Shown one piece after another: positions 43,331-56,932 of a stretch of 64,000 nucleotides of DNA; position 1 is the stretch's first letter, and each line of letters starts with the position of its first letter. Under the pieces are notes generated by a model. The model was given only the letters and a program-made list of their open reading frames with translations, searched no databases and was not told the DNA's origin. The stretch lies in the NCBI GenBank assembly GCA_029747015.1, contig JAKOGI010000085.1:454501-518500 (forward strand). Direction: 5' to 3'. The position numbers and the translations under genes are program-made. The stretch is from Carnegiea gigantea (Eukaryota; Streptophyta; Magnoliopsida; Caryophyllales; Cactaceae).

Positions 43331-43815
43331 AGGTAGCCGACTACTAGGTCTTTAGTGACAAGTTTATTCAAGAGTGAGAGACTCGCATGACCTAGTCTCT
43401 TGTGCCAAAGCATGACATCATTATTTAAAGCACTTAAACAAGTCAAATTGTTTTGGGGAAGTGAGAGAATACTTACTTTATGCACATTTTTGTATCGCTT
43501 CCCCCTCAACACAACATCTCCTGTGTTGATATTGACAACCAAGCATTGTTTTAAAGAAAACACTACTAGGTTGTCTTTATCACACAGTTGGGACACGCTG
43601 AGTAGGTTATGTTGTAAACCATCCACCAAATATACATTGTCAATTGAATAGGGGAGTGACTCACCTGTCTTACCTATACCGACAATTGTCCCTGATTTGC
43701 CGGTTCCAAATGCCACACTCCCTCCATCAGAGGCTGTAAGTGAGAGGAAGTTTGATTTTTCACCAGTCATATGCCTGTGAACAACCGCTATCCACATACC
43801 ACAATTGGTTGTTTG
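43331..43815 (-). pseudogene. Aspartic protease and GAG-pre-integrase of the SIRE-like element
   Basis: The catalytic motif WYVDSGCS is at about 43780-43805. One extra C directly after it shifts the frame, and RHMTGEKSNFLSL continues in the next frame. Downstream are GKTGESLPYSIDNVYLV and HNLLSVSQLCD, then the pre-integrase motif MLWHKRLGHASL (43400-43370). Confidence 0.9.
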
Positions 43816-43864
43816 CTGAGTTGTTTGCTCGGTTGTTCCCCCTCACTTTAGCCTGCAAAACAAA

Positions 43865-45673
43865 TTAGGGGTTAGTTTTGGGAACCCAGATCCACTTGGG
43901 TCCCATTCTTTTTGAAGTGCAAATCTCATCTTTTCTAACCCATATTTGTTTTACATGAATCAAGTTCTTTTCCATGGCATACCTTCTTATAGGACAAGTG
44001 TACTGATAATGCCCTGTTTTACCACAATGAAAACACACAATATTTCCTGGTAATCCTACGTATTTTCTATTAACAGGGTAATCAGTGTGCTTAGTCACAA
44101 AGCCTAATCCTCTTTTACCCAAGTTACAGTGAGTGTTCAGCCAATTTAGTGCCTGTGAGAACCTGTTTTAGCGCTTGTTTGCAGCAACGTTTGATTCTAC
44201 TTGTTTTATCTTTTCAAGCAATTTACTGTTCTCAACAAGTAGGGATTCAGCCTTCTGTTTCAGTTCAAGAGACTCATTTTTAAGCTTAGTAAGGTTAGAA
44301 ACAGAGGCTTCTTCTTTCATGCTTAAGGTCTCTTTGGATTTATTGAGGTCTTCATGCAAAACAATATTCTTCGTATCAGTTTCAATTTTTTCATTTTTAA
44401 GAACTTTGTTTTCATGCTGTAATTCTCTAATATCCCTTCTTAGCTCAGAACATGTATCCTTTAACATGCAATTTTCAGAATTAATAGCATCACACTCATC
44501 CATCAAGGTAAATAATAACTCTTGAAGTTTTGCTTTATTTAGACCACATACCTTATCCTTAAGCTGGGCTAGGCTGTCTATAGGCTCATCATCTGAGTCA
44601 GAATCACTTCTAGCCATAAGAGCTACAGTAGCTTCATCTTCTTCAGTCCCTTCCTCGTCCTCGGTAGAATCTCTCCAAGCCGCGAGCATTGCCCTTGAGA
44701 ACCGCCTGGCTGAACTGTTTCTAACCTGTTTTCTGCCCTATTTCATGGACTGTTCAGGCTCTTGTTCCTCTTTCAGCAAGGGGCAGTTTTTCACAATGTG
44801 ATCATGTTTACCACATTTGAAACATCCAGTGAACTGTTCCCGGTCATTGTTTTTGGGCTTGCTAAGGTTCTTTTTTTTGTTGTTCTCTTTGACCTTTTTG
44901 AAGAACTTCTTGAATCTTCGGGTGATCATGGCCAGTTCTTCTTCATCAAGGTTCGAACCATCCTCTTCCAAAGCCGTTAGAGCAAGGCCTCGGTCTTTCT
45001 TGGTCTCCTCTTTCAGTTAAGAGCTTCTTCTAAGCTCATAAGTTTGGAGATTACCAATAAGCTCGTCCAAGGTGATTTTATTCATATCCTTGGCTTCTTA
45101 GATGGCCGTGACTTTCGCCTCCCATGACTGTGGCAAAAATCGTAGGATTTTCCTCACCAACTCCTCGGTGGTGAAGGACTTTCCTAATGATTTTAGCTCA
45201 TTAGTGACATGGGTGAAACGGGTGTACATCTCCATCACCGTTTCTTTATCACCCATCTCAAACAGTTCATATTTTCTCATAAGAAGCTCAATTCTCGATT
45301 GTTTTACCTGATTTGTACCTTCGTGAGCTACTTGCAAGGCATCCCAGATTTCTTTGGCTGACTCGCATTCGGAGATGCGAGTATACTCATCAGGACCAAG
45401 ACCAAAATACAAGAGTTTTTTAGCCTTTGCATTCTTTTCCATCATCTTGAAATCTTCGGAATTGAACTCTTCAGGCTTTTTGTGAACTTTGCTTCCATCT
45501 TCGATCACTTTTGTGGTCATGAGTGGTCCACTCTTGATAAGCATCCATAACTCGTAGTCCTCAGCTCGAATGTAGTTTTCCATTCGGTTCTTCCACCAAC
45601 TATAATGTTGACCATTAAAGTATGTTGGTCGAGTTATGGATTGCCCCTCAAGCATGCCATGTGGTGTACTCAT
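43865..45673 (-). pseudogene. gag of the SIRE-like element
   Basis: Start at 45673 (MSTPHGMLEG). Copia gag (UBN2-type) with RPTYFNGQHYSWWKNRM, EIWDALQVAHEG and LPQSWEAKVTAI. A TAA at 45098 replaces a likely Gln, and further stops lie near 45015, 44738 and 44168. A first zinc knuckle (CFKCGKHDHIVKNC, about 44800), a long coiled-coil region (44689-44168, Lys/Glu/Leu-rich) and a second zinc knuckle (CFHCGKTGHYQYTC, about 44015) follow. Two knuckles split by a coiled coil fit Sirevirus-type gag. Confidence 0.9.
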
Positions 45674-45710
45674 GCTTAGGATCTCTCAAGATGTTAATCT
45701 TTTAGATGAG

Positions 45711-45727
45711 AACCTGCTCTGATACCA
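45711..45727 (-). other. Primer binding site, tRNA-iMet type (SIRE-like element)
   Basis: TGGTATCAGAGCAGGTT on the element strand, two bases from the 5' LTR. The first 12 bases are the usual initiator-Met match. Confidence 0.95.
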
Positions 45728-45729
45728 CT

Positions 45730-47324
45730 AGTTAGATTTCAGAGTACACAAACACAAGAAGGGGGTGAATTTTGTTGGCAAATTTTCACAGTTTCTGGGA
45801 ACAAGCTTGGAACTTGTTTGGACGGACTGTTTGTAAAATGCTCAGAAAGTGTAAAGCAGCGGAAATAAGTGGAAAAGTGAGAACAAAAGATTTTTACGTG
45901 GAAACACCTCGAGCCCAACCGAGGTGAAAACCACGACATACCCCAGTAGGATTTTTCACACACTTCTACTAAACGGGCTAAACACGTTACAAAGGTAACC
46001 TTCTCTGTTACAATTGCAACACACGTAACTGTCTACCCTTAGACTAGTTACACACTACGTCCTAGTCTCCCAGACTTAGACACACTCATGTAGTCGTCTC
46101 CCAAGACAAATTACACACGTCCAAAGCCTCCCTAGGCTTGGACACACTCAACTCTCACTTTGATGAAAGAAGAGAATAAAAACACCTTACTTTTGCGCTT
46201 CTAACTAAGCGAATGTAAGGTACAATTTTTGCTCCTAGTATGCCAAGGAAGATGACTCAATTTTCACACACACTTTGAAAGGTTTTTCTGAAAATATGAT
46301 TTGCAAGTTAAATCCCTAGAAAAACCATGTAAAAACTTTCTCAAAAATATTTATGAAATCGTGTGCAAAGCCGTGTATAAAACCGTGTGTGTGTCTCAAT
46401 GTGGAGGTGGAGAAGCTTCTTAAATAGTAGAGGGCAATAAGATCTTTTGTGTGCTTGAGCCACAAGTATAAGATCTTTTTGCTCCTAAAAAGATTATGGA
46501 AAGTGACTAATATTTTCAGTAGCCAAATCCTGAAATTTCCTGTCTTCTTATTCGTATTCCAAAAATAAAAGTTTGATTTATTTTGTAAAAGATTTCCCTT
46601 AAAAGCTAGACTCAAAATCTCCACAATCTATTTTCAAAGCCAAAGATTAACTTATCCTGGGTTTAATGATAACAGAAAATATATCTCAAATAATTTAGAA
46701 AAACTGTTAGCCCAGGAATTGGGAAAAACCTATGAAAAATCGTTTTGACTTGAAAACAGTCTGAACCCTGATCTCAGAACTGATCTGAGATAGTGTTCTT
46801 AAAAATCATTCAAAGTAAATGTTAAATCGAGTTCTTCCAAGTGGCATATTAACAAGAATCTATGTAAATAAAACTTATGACGGACCAAGACTCTTGTTGA
46901 ATCAACCGGACAGCATCTATAGGATCTTGACTTGTTACTTCAATGCCATGGTATTGCTCAGAACTGTTTCCTGAGCTGTTCCTGGAGTTCTTCATGCCTC
47001 TGATGCGCTTTGAGTTCTTTGCCATTCAGCTGTTCTGAGGATCTGTTCTTAAGACCTGTTGCTATGATGTTACTCAGAACTGTTTCCTGAGCAGTTCCTT
47101 ACGTACTCCATGTCTTTGATATGCTTTAAGTTCTTTGCCATTCAGCTGTTCTGAGGACCTGTTCTTAAGACCTGTTCTCGACCATGGTTAATCAAGCAAT
47201 TTCAAAGTTTTCCAAACAGTATTTGGAACCTGTTCGATCAACGCACTCAAGTGTATATTCCATTTGTGTTTGTTATCATCAAAACCTTACATTGCATAAT
47301 GATGGGGTCACCAATTTCCCAACA
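45730..47324 (-). repeat. 5' LTR of the SIRE-like element
   Basis: 1595 bp; its start has changed from TG to AG, and it ends CCCAACA. Same internal repeats as the other LTR. Differences are clustered in its first 175 bases. Confidence 0.93.
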
Positions 47325-48482
47325 AGGCCATCATACACTAATAATTATGACTACTATCATTTCAAAACATGGAATCATCCTTTGAAAAACTCACCCTTAT
47401 GCACATAATGCAACTTGAGAACATCGAAGGGAAGGGGGTGCACATGTATCACATTCAAGCACTTCATAATCAATTCAATATAATGAGCCACACATGGCCT
47501 CGCAATCCACACGATTGCGGTTATTTCACAACCCATACTCCTTCCTCACAAGCACCGTACCATAAGAACCTCAAACCAATTATAATTCTACCTCAAACCA
47601 TCCAACTACCATCTCGGTTTCAATTTCACAATCTAGCAACCTAATCACTATGATATGTGGAAAGGCAATGCGTAATTTACACACTTACCAATGCTGAACT
47701 TACCGATTAAATATTAGCAATTAGTCGAGTGCTGCAACCAACGATTATATCCAAGCACACATATACGTACATGCAAGCATTCATACGGATAAACTTAATA
47801 AGAAGCATAGGGTGTGATTGGTATTCATGTAGGTTAGCTAGGAGTCGCGAACAAGCCATTCTAAAGCTAAACGTCTCACTAAATGGACAAGTGTTGGCTT
47901 CGTGTTACATTTAGCCTATTACGTCATTTATATTTTCACGGCGAACATAAAACGACTCACTTATTACATGACCGTTTATACCATTGAAGTCTAGCAAGAG
48001 TCGAATATCTAGTTAGACATAGAATGAATCGCTTAGTTAGGTGAACATGGTCCATCAGACATATTACGACCCTAAGCTTCCATTTGTCACATCACTATCG
48101 CTAAACAAACCCATTTTGGTCATTTAGATATAATGCGAATCTATACGTTCATTACTTGTAACGACATTACTACTCGAACCTATTTAGACCTTTTTAGCAT
48201 AATGCATCTCAGGATGTTCGTTTCCCATATTAAGGCTATCTTGCAACCCTTTTCGTGTCATTAAAGAATAATACAACCTTGGGCAACAATTTTTAGTGTC
48301 GCAGTTACTTATTCACGTCAACCTTTCAAGTACGCATTGACCAGATTACTAGAGTTGATATTAAACATGCATGACTCGGTTCGAATTAGACTTAAAAGCA
48401 TGTAATAACGGAATATAATAAAATTGGTTCTAAACATGTATAGCTCACTTCAATCTAAATCTTCAGGCATGGATTACTATAT

Positions 48483-48960
48483 GCATTCGAATTAACGCTA
48501 AATATATATAATTCGTTTCGAATTAAAAACTTAGGCATGAATTAACTATATGCATTCAAATTAACGCTAAACGTATATAATTCGTTTCGAATTAAAAACT
48601 TAGGCATAAATTAACTATAGGCATTCGAATTAACGCTAAACGTATATAATTCATTTTGAATTAAAAACTTAGGCAGGAATTAACTACATGCATTCAAATT
48701 AATGCTAAACTCATATAATTCGTTTCGAATTAAAAACTTAGGCATGAATTAACTATATGCATTCAAATTAACGCTAAACTTATATAATTCGTTTCGAATT
48801 AAAAACTTAGGCATAAATTAACTACATGTATTCGAATTAACGCTAAACTTATATAATTCGTTTCGAATTAAAAACTTAGGCATGAATTAACTATATTGAT
48901 TCGAATCGAAGCTAAGCATATATAATTCACTTTGAATTACAAATCTCAGGCATAAATTGA
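48483..48960. repeat. 69-bp minisatellite in LARD LTR1
   Basis: Starts at 48483, 48552, 48621, 48690, 48759 and 48828, with a degenerate seventh at 48897. Each unit has GCATTCGAATTAACGC, ATAATTCGTTTCGAATTAAA and CTTAGGCATGAATTAAC parts. TTCGAA palindromes recur within every unit. Confidence 0.95.
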
Positions 48961-49251
48961 CAAATGTATCGAACCTAAACATGTATAGCTCACGTCTTGA
49001 CATTTCTAACGAATTTAGCAAACGCTAACATGACATGCAACATCAATCTGCTGAAAAACATTTCCGAAAATAGTAATAGCTTAGGAGGCAAGAAACACCC
49101 ACCTGAAATTGCTTAATTTCCCATTTAATTGGCAGCAACTCACGTCCTAATCCCCCTGACCTCGAACCCCAGCTCAGCTACTTACTAAATCCGAAACCCT
49201 AGCTTCAACTGAGTGGCGATTGTGGTTGATTTGGGCCGGAATTCGACTCCC

Positions 49252-49259
49252 AATTTATA
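49252..49259 (-). promoter_or_regulatory. Conserved TATA-like motif in the LARD LTRs
   Basis: TATAAATT on the element strand, also at 56232-56239 (LTR2) and 63140-63147 (LTR3). It lies downstream of the GC-rich block in the direction of transcription. Candidate LTR promoter. Confidence 0.5.
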
Positions 49260-49968
49260 GAGGAGGTCGTTTGGGGTGTGGGCTGTCGGATTCCGGCATG
49301 TGGGTGGCCGGTTTCTGGGTGGTGGACGCGTGTTTTTGGGTTGTTTGGCTGTGAGAAGTGGAGGGCGATGGGGTGGTGGTGTTCGGCGGTGGTTGTCGCG
49401 GCTGAGGGGACCAGGCATCCCTTTCTCTCGCCGGCGACAGGTGGTGGTTGGCAGTGACGCGTGACGGCCACCGGTGGCCCCAGAGAAAGAGAGAGAGCAA
49501 GCTTTGAGGGGGAGAGAGAGAGCTAGCTTTGGGGGGGAGGAGAGAGAGGGATGTCGGGAAGTGGGGCTTCAGGCGCCCGACTTCGACCCCCCTTTTCTAA
49601 TTTTTCTTCCCCCCCTTTTTTGGCTCAATTAGCACGATTCAGCTACGTTGTAGTCCCATACTCGTTAACGGATAGGCTAAACTCGAGTTGAAACGACCTA
49701 CAACTAACATTTCAACTTAAACTTTGGGGATTGACTGAGTAAAATGAAAAACGATTTTAAAAACTCGAGTTAGCATCGATTCAATAATTTATAAATAAGT
49801 AATGTCAATAATAATATAAATCGTAAAGTCATTCTTTTTAATGAAATTAATGGTTGCAAACGCACACGGTTGACTTAACACCCTTGTTGAAAAATAATTC
49901 AAACACAAATTTGTAAATTCAACAGCTAAAACAGTTAGTAGTAGTAGACCGAAGGTGCGACCCTTACA

Positions 49969-49981
49969 CTCTTCCCCCCTT
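49969..49981 (-). other. Polypurine tract of the LARD
   Basis: AAGGGGGGAAGAG on the element strand, touching the LTR start TGTAAGGG. It is preceded by GACGAAATTCTTTT, a familiar 3' end of Tekay/Del pol. This fixes the LTR boundary. Confidence 0.9.
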
Positions 49982-52482
49982 AAAAGAATTTCGTCCTCGA
50001 AATTCTAAATCGAAGCTCAGTCTTTCCTATAATGCATAGACACAACTTGGATTTAAGCGGTAGGCTTTCAAAAGGTTTCATTTTGCAGACACTGCTACTT
50101 TAAATCGAAAGAAAATGGCTTATGGTATCCAGTCTCCTCCTCACCAATCCTCTTCAAGCGTCTACTCACTCTATTTAGGCGCTGAGGCCAAATCACATTG
50201 AAGAGGGGCAAATGAGTTGGCGTGGAAAACCATATTAACCTTATTTTAAAAAAAGAACCCAGACTTTAAATCCTGTATCTGAGCAACAAGTCTAGGAAAC
50301 CACATAGTTTCAAAAAAATCTACATTTACGCATCGACACAAGTTAGCATCTAAAAGCTTTCCCTATGTGAAGACTTTTAACGGAACAAATCAAGGTCATC
50401 CTAAGACGGTTAACTAAGTCAAGATCATTCACCAGCATATAAAATCGAAGTATTTCAAAACTGAGTTACTTAATCAGGGAGTTTTTATTTTATAGCAAGG
50501 TAATGGATACATCACACAGCATCACTTATCATCACATACGAAACAAACATCCCTATATCATGAGAATATGCAAGTAAGATGACATGCTTATGCCCGTAAC
50601 TCTACTCGTTTACAACCTTATTAAAGGATCACAAGTGTATATCATGACATACCTCTTTTAAATTGGATGATATATTTCAATTATCCCTAATTGCAACCAT
50701 ACTCCACGCTTTAATGATCAAGTGATGCAGTAAGGATTTCGATACGACCACAAGTATACCAAGCACATCATTGAGTCTCATAAGGTACCTAGACAATCCC
50801 ATATTCACAAATTCACACGAGTGTAGGTCTCTAAGTTCGTGAAGTACTAGCACTCATAATTGTTACATGGTAACATGCAAATGGGAGGGCTCTATAACAT
50901 CAATGGTAGTATTCATAACAACTAACAAAAATGCAATGCTAAGGTTCGCCATGAAGATTACCAACTTACATGTGGCACTCTCAATCATATCATCCCATGT
51001 CATGCTGATCAACCATACCATCAAACATTTTATGTACAATCATTCGAAAACCTTGGAGTCACGCATCCAAGTGTGATCATGGGTATGCTAGCATGCGATA
51101 TGATTAGGCATAGAACACGCAAGACAAGCAAGTGCGAATGCAACTCCTATGGTCACAAGATTTCTAGCTAAGTAGATGAATAAATAGTGACTTTAACAAA
51201 ACATAAGAATAGGGGCACTTTAGTCCATATAACAATTAGGCAGTTCCCTTACCCCATCCTGTCGATCAACTCAAGTAGTCCATCTAACTTAATCATATAC
51301 ACAATCACACTGAAGGATGTACTAACAGTAGGAAATCTAATTACTTGGCTCTTCAATAACATAACTTATCAAGGATTGCTCTAAAACAAGTCTAAGTAAT
51401 TATATAAGCTCTTTCGAGCTTAGTATTACACATAATGTCACATCTACTGTATCAACCACATTCACCTTAGTAAGAGGCATACAATTTCAAAGTGTGTGGC
51501 AGGCTCTCTCTACCTTGTTCTTTCTAGTTGTATTGGGGTTTGATAGAGCAAGGACACTATCAATTTCATATAGGACATCAAGAACATTATACAGGTTACA
51601 ACAAGCATTGCGCTAGATGGTGAGGATAATTTCCATGCAATAGTCAAGAGAAATGCACTACTATTGCTTAATTTCTATCCAAGCATATCGAAATCTCATT
51701 TAATTTCTTTAAACAACTCAAAATTCACATATAAGGGGTATCACCTAGTGAGATTCTCAGTCATAGAAAGCTACCTCTAATCACTTGCAAACAAATCATC
51801 GTTAACACATCCGGCAATGCATACACTTTGGCATGTGGACACTCAAAAATCATTTGATTACACACAGAAAGTTACGCTCGTATGGCTAAATCCAAGCATT
51901 ATTGCAAAGCAAATGCGAATCTTCGGTTGCAACAATAAGACTCAACCAAACAATTAACAAGAACTTTAATGCGAAAGCAAAACCTTAGCTCACTAATCAG
52001 GAAGACTTTAACTTTTAAAGTCTTTAGGCTTTCAAAAGGAAATAGTTTAATTGCTTCTAGCTCGTTCTCTACCAACCTTTGAATACGTCTGCTCACTCCA
52101 CTATAGGGCCCGAGCAGCAAATCGTATTTTAGGGGCAAAGATGAGCGTAGAATTAAGGCTTTCCAATTATTCGATTCAAATCATATGTTCTTTAAACATT
52201 GAATTAAAATCACCAAAGCATATAGATGAAACAACTTTCGATTGAGCTAACACTTATCTCTTGCACGACAATACAAACCACTCGGCCTATACCTTAACAA
52301 ATGGTTCTCTCATCCAACCATTCAGCTTACTCAAGCCACATCTAACTAGTGAAACGCGCGAACATTCACATAAAACTCACATTTGCACACAAGGCAGGCA
52401 TATGTAACATAACCATATAGTGTTCTTAGGCGACTATATAAAATGCAAGACTCAGGTTGCGGCCTATGGTCACAAGACCTTT

Positions 52483-52494
52483 GCTCTGATACTA
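52483..52494 (-). other. Primer site of LARD unit 1 (tRNA-iMet type, one mismatch)
   Basis: TAGTATCAGAGC on the element strand; the usual match is TGGTATCAGAGC. The second copy (59400-59411) is perfect. It lies four bases from LTR2. Confidence 0.88.
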
Positions 52495-52498
52495 TCAA

Positions 52499-55400
52499 TG
52501 TAACACTCCCAGCCTCTAGGGTCAGGAAGCGTTACGTTTTCTTAACTTCTTACGTAAATTTTTGGGGTGAAACGGACAGAGTTTCCCCTAAAAACTGACC
52601 GTTTTCAGGCTAAAAGCCTTACAATAAGTCCCTGTAATCAACGGAAGCGCAAAACATTAAAAGAAACTCAACGGCCACACGCTGGAGTCCATAACTCAAC
52701 GAGCCACCCGCTCGGAGTACACGAAACAGAGTAGTTCATTAATAAGGAATAAATGAAAGATACAACTCAACGGTTCACACAACCGGAGTATTGGGGTCTA
52801 CATCGCAAAACATAACTAACTTTAAAGGAGAAGACATCTAACTATTTAGATGGTTGCTCATACGGCCATACAGAGCGACCTTTATACCATATGCATTACA
52901 TGAACTAGCATAATTGTTTACAGACGTTTATAAACTAAGAATACTGTACATGGCTTCGTTAAGAACATAAGTAGGCACATATGACTCTTTTTCAATCAAG
53001 GGCAAACTTCAACTCTGCATAAGAGGCTTGACTTTCACTTGTCACAAAGAAAACCTGGGGAAAAGGTTAAAGAGTAGTGGGATGAGCAACCACACGCTCA
53101 GTGAGTGTCCCCCGACCCCCTTAAAACGAAAATCGTTGCAGGCAATAATATCTTTAACAGTCACATATCACGTACTCATACTTTACTATCATATGAGGCA
53201 TTCTCGGAGTTCTTATGAAATACTACTAATCATAAACTTCATTTTAGCCGTTGAAACTCATGTTTAGGCCTCTGAATTTTTTTAACTAACAAGCACTTAG
53301 CACATAAGCAAGCATCGAGGGATAAGCATAGAAACTTTCTTTTATAGCTTAAGTATAAGGATCTTTCTTTTTCATAAATATAGCTTTTTAGCACTCCATT
53401 TAACCTATGCACAAAACCTCACTCATATGATGTGCACATAAGGTTATCTTTTTATTTCATAATCATACTTGCCTTGGCATTTCATTCATTTGATATGCAT
53501 AAGGCACACACACATTTCAAGTCTCATTCATAGGGGATGCGTGAACATGCTCATAAGGCTTTCTTTTTCATGATCGTATCTTATTTAGCATCTCATTCAT
53601 AAGTTATACTTGGAATGTTCACATAACGCTTTGCTTTCATTAGCATGCTTTCCTTAGATTTCATTCATATGATATGCACACGCATCTTTCTTTGTTTTCG
53701 TGAAAATACTTCACTTAACCTTACTTAAAATCTCTTTCACATTTCATTCTTAAGAAAAGCACATAACATGCATAGAAAACTTTTTTTCTTTTCTTGAAAG
53801 CAGTTTGCTTAGCCTCTTGAGGCTCTTGTTCTTTCAAAAGACATTTCATTTCGTATTGGTCATGCAAAGACCCTTATAAGCTTTTCATATCTCATTTCAT
53901 ATGGCCTCTTGGGGCCCGTGAAAACCTTCTTTCCTTTCGAAACATATAAAATGGCAAAGTGCTAATTGCTTTTCTTTGTTTTTTAAGACAATACATCTGG
54001 CATAAGATCATTACAAGGTGCTGATTGGGTGAGATCTATTCTCAACCCCATAGTGAGACCTAACACTCACACTTAAGCTCTTACTCCCGGGATGGCTACA
54101 TATAACATATCGGACCATTACATTACCCTCCTCAGGGTCTTCTAGGGTCTCGTAGTACCAGGACTTATCCCCTAGACTAACATCATTCATATCATATCAT
54201 ATTGTCCGAAGCACATTATCTTAGCCAATTTAAAGCGTATCAGCCATAACGGCTAATTATTTTGCTCCCTCTCACAGCGAAATACTTTTCATACAACTCA
54301 TGCATTTATAAAACTCTTTAGGAATTCCCCCATTCGAGCGAGTTCATTCCCAAATCTGTATTCATTTAGTTAAAATAGGCCATCATACACTAATAATTAT
54401 GGCCACTAGCATTTAAAAACATGAAATCATTCTTTGAAAAACTCACCCTTATGCACATAATGCAACTTGAGAAAATTGAAGGGAAGGGGGTGCGCACGTA
54501 TCACATTCAAGCACGTCATAGTCAATTCAACGTAATGAGCCACACATGGCCTCGCAATCCACACGATGGCGGTTATTTCACAACCAGACTCCCTCCTCAC
54601 AAGCACCGTACCACAAGAACCTCGAACCACTCGTAGTTCTACCTCAAACCATCCAACTACCATCTCGGTTTCAATTTCACAATCTAGCAACCTAATCACT
54701 ATGATATGCTGATAGGCAATGCATAACTTACGTACTAATGTTGAACTTACCGAGTAAATATTAGCAATTAGTCGAGCGCTGCAACCAACGGTTATACCCA
54801 AACACACACATATATAAATGTAAGCATTCATACGTCTAAACTTAATAAGAAGCATGGGTTGTGATTGGCATTCATGTAGGTTAGCTAGGAGTTGCAAACA
54901 AGGCATTCTAAAGCTAAACGTGACTCACTAAATGAACAAGTGTTGGCTTCATGTTACATTTAGCCTATTACGTCATTTACATTTTCATGGCGAACATGAA
55001 ATGACTCACTTATTAGATGACCGTTTATACCATTGAAGTCTAGCATGAGTCGAATATCTAGTTAGATATAGAATGAATCACTTAGTTAGGCTAACAAGGC
55101 CCATCAGGCATATTACGACCCTAAGCTTCCGTTTGTCATATCACTGTCGCTAAACAAACCCATTTAGGTCACTTAGACATAATGTGAATCTACACGTTCA
55201 TTACTTGTGACGACATCACTACTCGAACCTATTTAGACCTTTTTAGCATAATGCGTCTCAGGATGTTCGTTTCCTATATTAAGGCTATCTTGCAACCCTT
55301 TTCGTGTCATTAAAGAATAATACAACCTTGGGCAACAATTTTTAGTGCCGCAGTTACTTATTCACGTCAACCTTTCAAGTATGCATTGACTAGATTACTA

Positions 55401-56932
55401 GAGTTGATAATAAACATGGCTGACTCGGTTCGAATCAGACTTGCAAGCATGTAATAACGGAATATACTAAACTTGGTTCTAAACATGTATAGCTCACTTC
55501 AATCTAAATCTTCAGGCATGGATTACTATATGCATTCGAATTAACGCTAAACATATATAATTCGTTTCGAATTAAAAACTTAGGCATGAATTAACTATAT
55601 GCATTCGAATTAACGCTAAACGTATATAATTCGTTTCGAATTAAAAACCTAGGCATGAATTAACCATATGCATTCGAATTAATGCTAAACGTATATAATT
55701 CGTTTTGAAATAAAAGCTTAGGCATAAATTAACTACATGCATTCGAAATAACGCTAAACTTATACAATTCGTTTCGAATTAAAAACTTAGGCATGAATTA
55801 ACTACATGCATTCGAATTAATGCTAAACTTATATAATTCGTTTCGAATGAAAAACTTAGGCATGAATTAACTATATTGATTCGAATCGAAGCTAAGCATA
55901 TATAATTCACTTCGAATTACAATCTCAGGCATAAATTAACCAAATGAATCGAACCTAAACATGTATAGCTCACTTCTTGACATTTCTAATGAATTTACCG
56001 AACTCTAACATGACATGCAATATCAATCTGCTGAAAAACATTTTTGAAAATAGTAATAGCTTAGGAGGCGATAAACACCCACCTGAAATTGCTTAATTTC
56101 CCACTTAATTGGCAGCAACTCATGCCCTAATCCCCCTGAACTCGAACCCCAGCTCAGCTACTTACTAAATCCGAAACCCTAGCTTCGACTGAGTGGCAAT
56201 TATGGTTGATTTGGGACGGAATTTGACTCCCAATTTATAGAGGAGGTCGTTTGGGGTGTGGGTTGCCGGATTCCGGCACGTTGGTGGCCGATTTTCGGGT
56301 GGTGGACGCGTGTTTTTGGATTGTTTGGCCATGATAAGTGGAAGGCGACGGGGTGGCGTTGTTCAGCGGTGGTTGCCGTGGCTGAGCGGACCAGGCATAC
56401 CTTTCTCTCGTCGGCGGCAGGTGGTGGTCGGCGGTAACGCTAGATGGCCACCGGTGGCCCCAGAGAGAGAGAGAGAGAGCAAGCTTTGGGGGAGAGAGAG
56501 AGAGCGAGCGAGTAGAGAGAGAGAGAGATGTCGGGGAGTCGGGCTTCAGGCGCCCGACTTCGACCCTCCCTTTTCTAATTTTTCCCCCCCCCCCCCTTTT
56601 TTGGCTCAATTAACATTATTCAGCCAGGTTCTGTTCCCATACTCGTTAACGAGGCTAAACTCGAGTTGAAATGACCTACAACTAACATTTCGACTTAAAC
56701 TTTGGGGATTGACTGAGTAAAATGAAAAACGATTTTAAAAACTCGAGTTAGCATCGATTCAATAATTTATAAATAGGTAACGTTAATAATAACATAAATC
56801 GTAAAGTCGTTCCTTTTAATGAAATTAATCGTTACAAACGCACACGGTTGACTTGACACCCTTGTTGAAAAATAATTCAAACACAGATTTGTAAATTCAA
56901 CAACTAAAACAGTTAGTAGTAGTAGACTGAAA
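52499..56932 (-). repeat. LARD LTR2
   Basis: Starts TGTAACACTCCCAGCC. About 4.43 kb, uninterrupted. Same landmarks as LTR1, including the minisatellite (55532 onwards) and GC block (56250-56460). Its extreme end and the polypurine tract are missing: the sequence jumps from GACTGAA to a point inside the internal region. Confidence 0.9.
55532..55930. repeat. 69-bp minisatellite in LARD LTR2
   Basis: Units start at 55532, 55601, 55670, 55739 and 55808, with a degenerate last unit at 55877: one unit fewer than in LTR1. Confidence 0.95.

Larger units (their letters stand above)
37065..47324 (-). mobile_element. SIRE-like Ty1/copia retrotransposon, RT deleted, 10.26 kb
   Basis: LTRs at 37065-38661 and 45730-47324, target duplication AGGCC (37060-37064 and 47325-47329), inside LARD LTR1. 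Minus-strand gene order is gag, protease, integrase, (no RT), RNase H, then a large extra ORF before the 3' LTR. The size, about 1.6-kb LTRs, iMet primer site and an extra ORF after pol suit the SIRE/Maximus lineage. LTR divergence is a few percent by eye. Non-autonomous, because RT is missing and gag carries stops. Confidence 0.92.
47330..49968 (-). repeat. LARD LTR1, right part
   Basis: Resumes with ATCATACACTAATAATTATG after the duplicated AGGCC and ends GCGACCCTTACA at 49968. Holds the 69-bp minisatellite, a GC-rich block (49260-49480), a (GA)n tract (49484-49550) and a minus-strand TATA-like TATAAATT at 49252-49259. No gene; the Pro/Ser-rich frames in the GC block are composition-driven. 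Confidence 0.9.
49969..52498 (-). repeat. LARD internal region 1 (2530 bp, non-coding)
   Basis: Between LTR1 and LTR2. AT-rich; no gag or pol motif found in six frames, and the longest frames are under 90 codons. It resembles a structural RNA interior of a non-autonomous element that depends on another element's proteins. Ends with the primer site. Confidence 0.85.

Noticed and set aside
45711..45727. tRNA-iMet gene fragments at the primer sites (also 52483, 59400)
   Set aside because: Only 12-17 bases next to an LTR in the complementary sense: primer binding sites.
48483..48960. Possible CRISPR-like array
   Set aside because: The 69-bp units are directly adjacent with no unique spacers, the host is a plant, and the same units recur in three LTRs: a minisatellite.
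49185..49500. Overlapping Pro/Ser/His-rich open frames in the LARD LTR (also 56235-56669 and 63087-63463)
   Set aside because: They lie in a GC-rich, (GA)n-containing LTR block and appear in several frames and both strands. Frame and length differ between LTR copies, with no domain.
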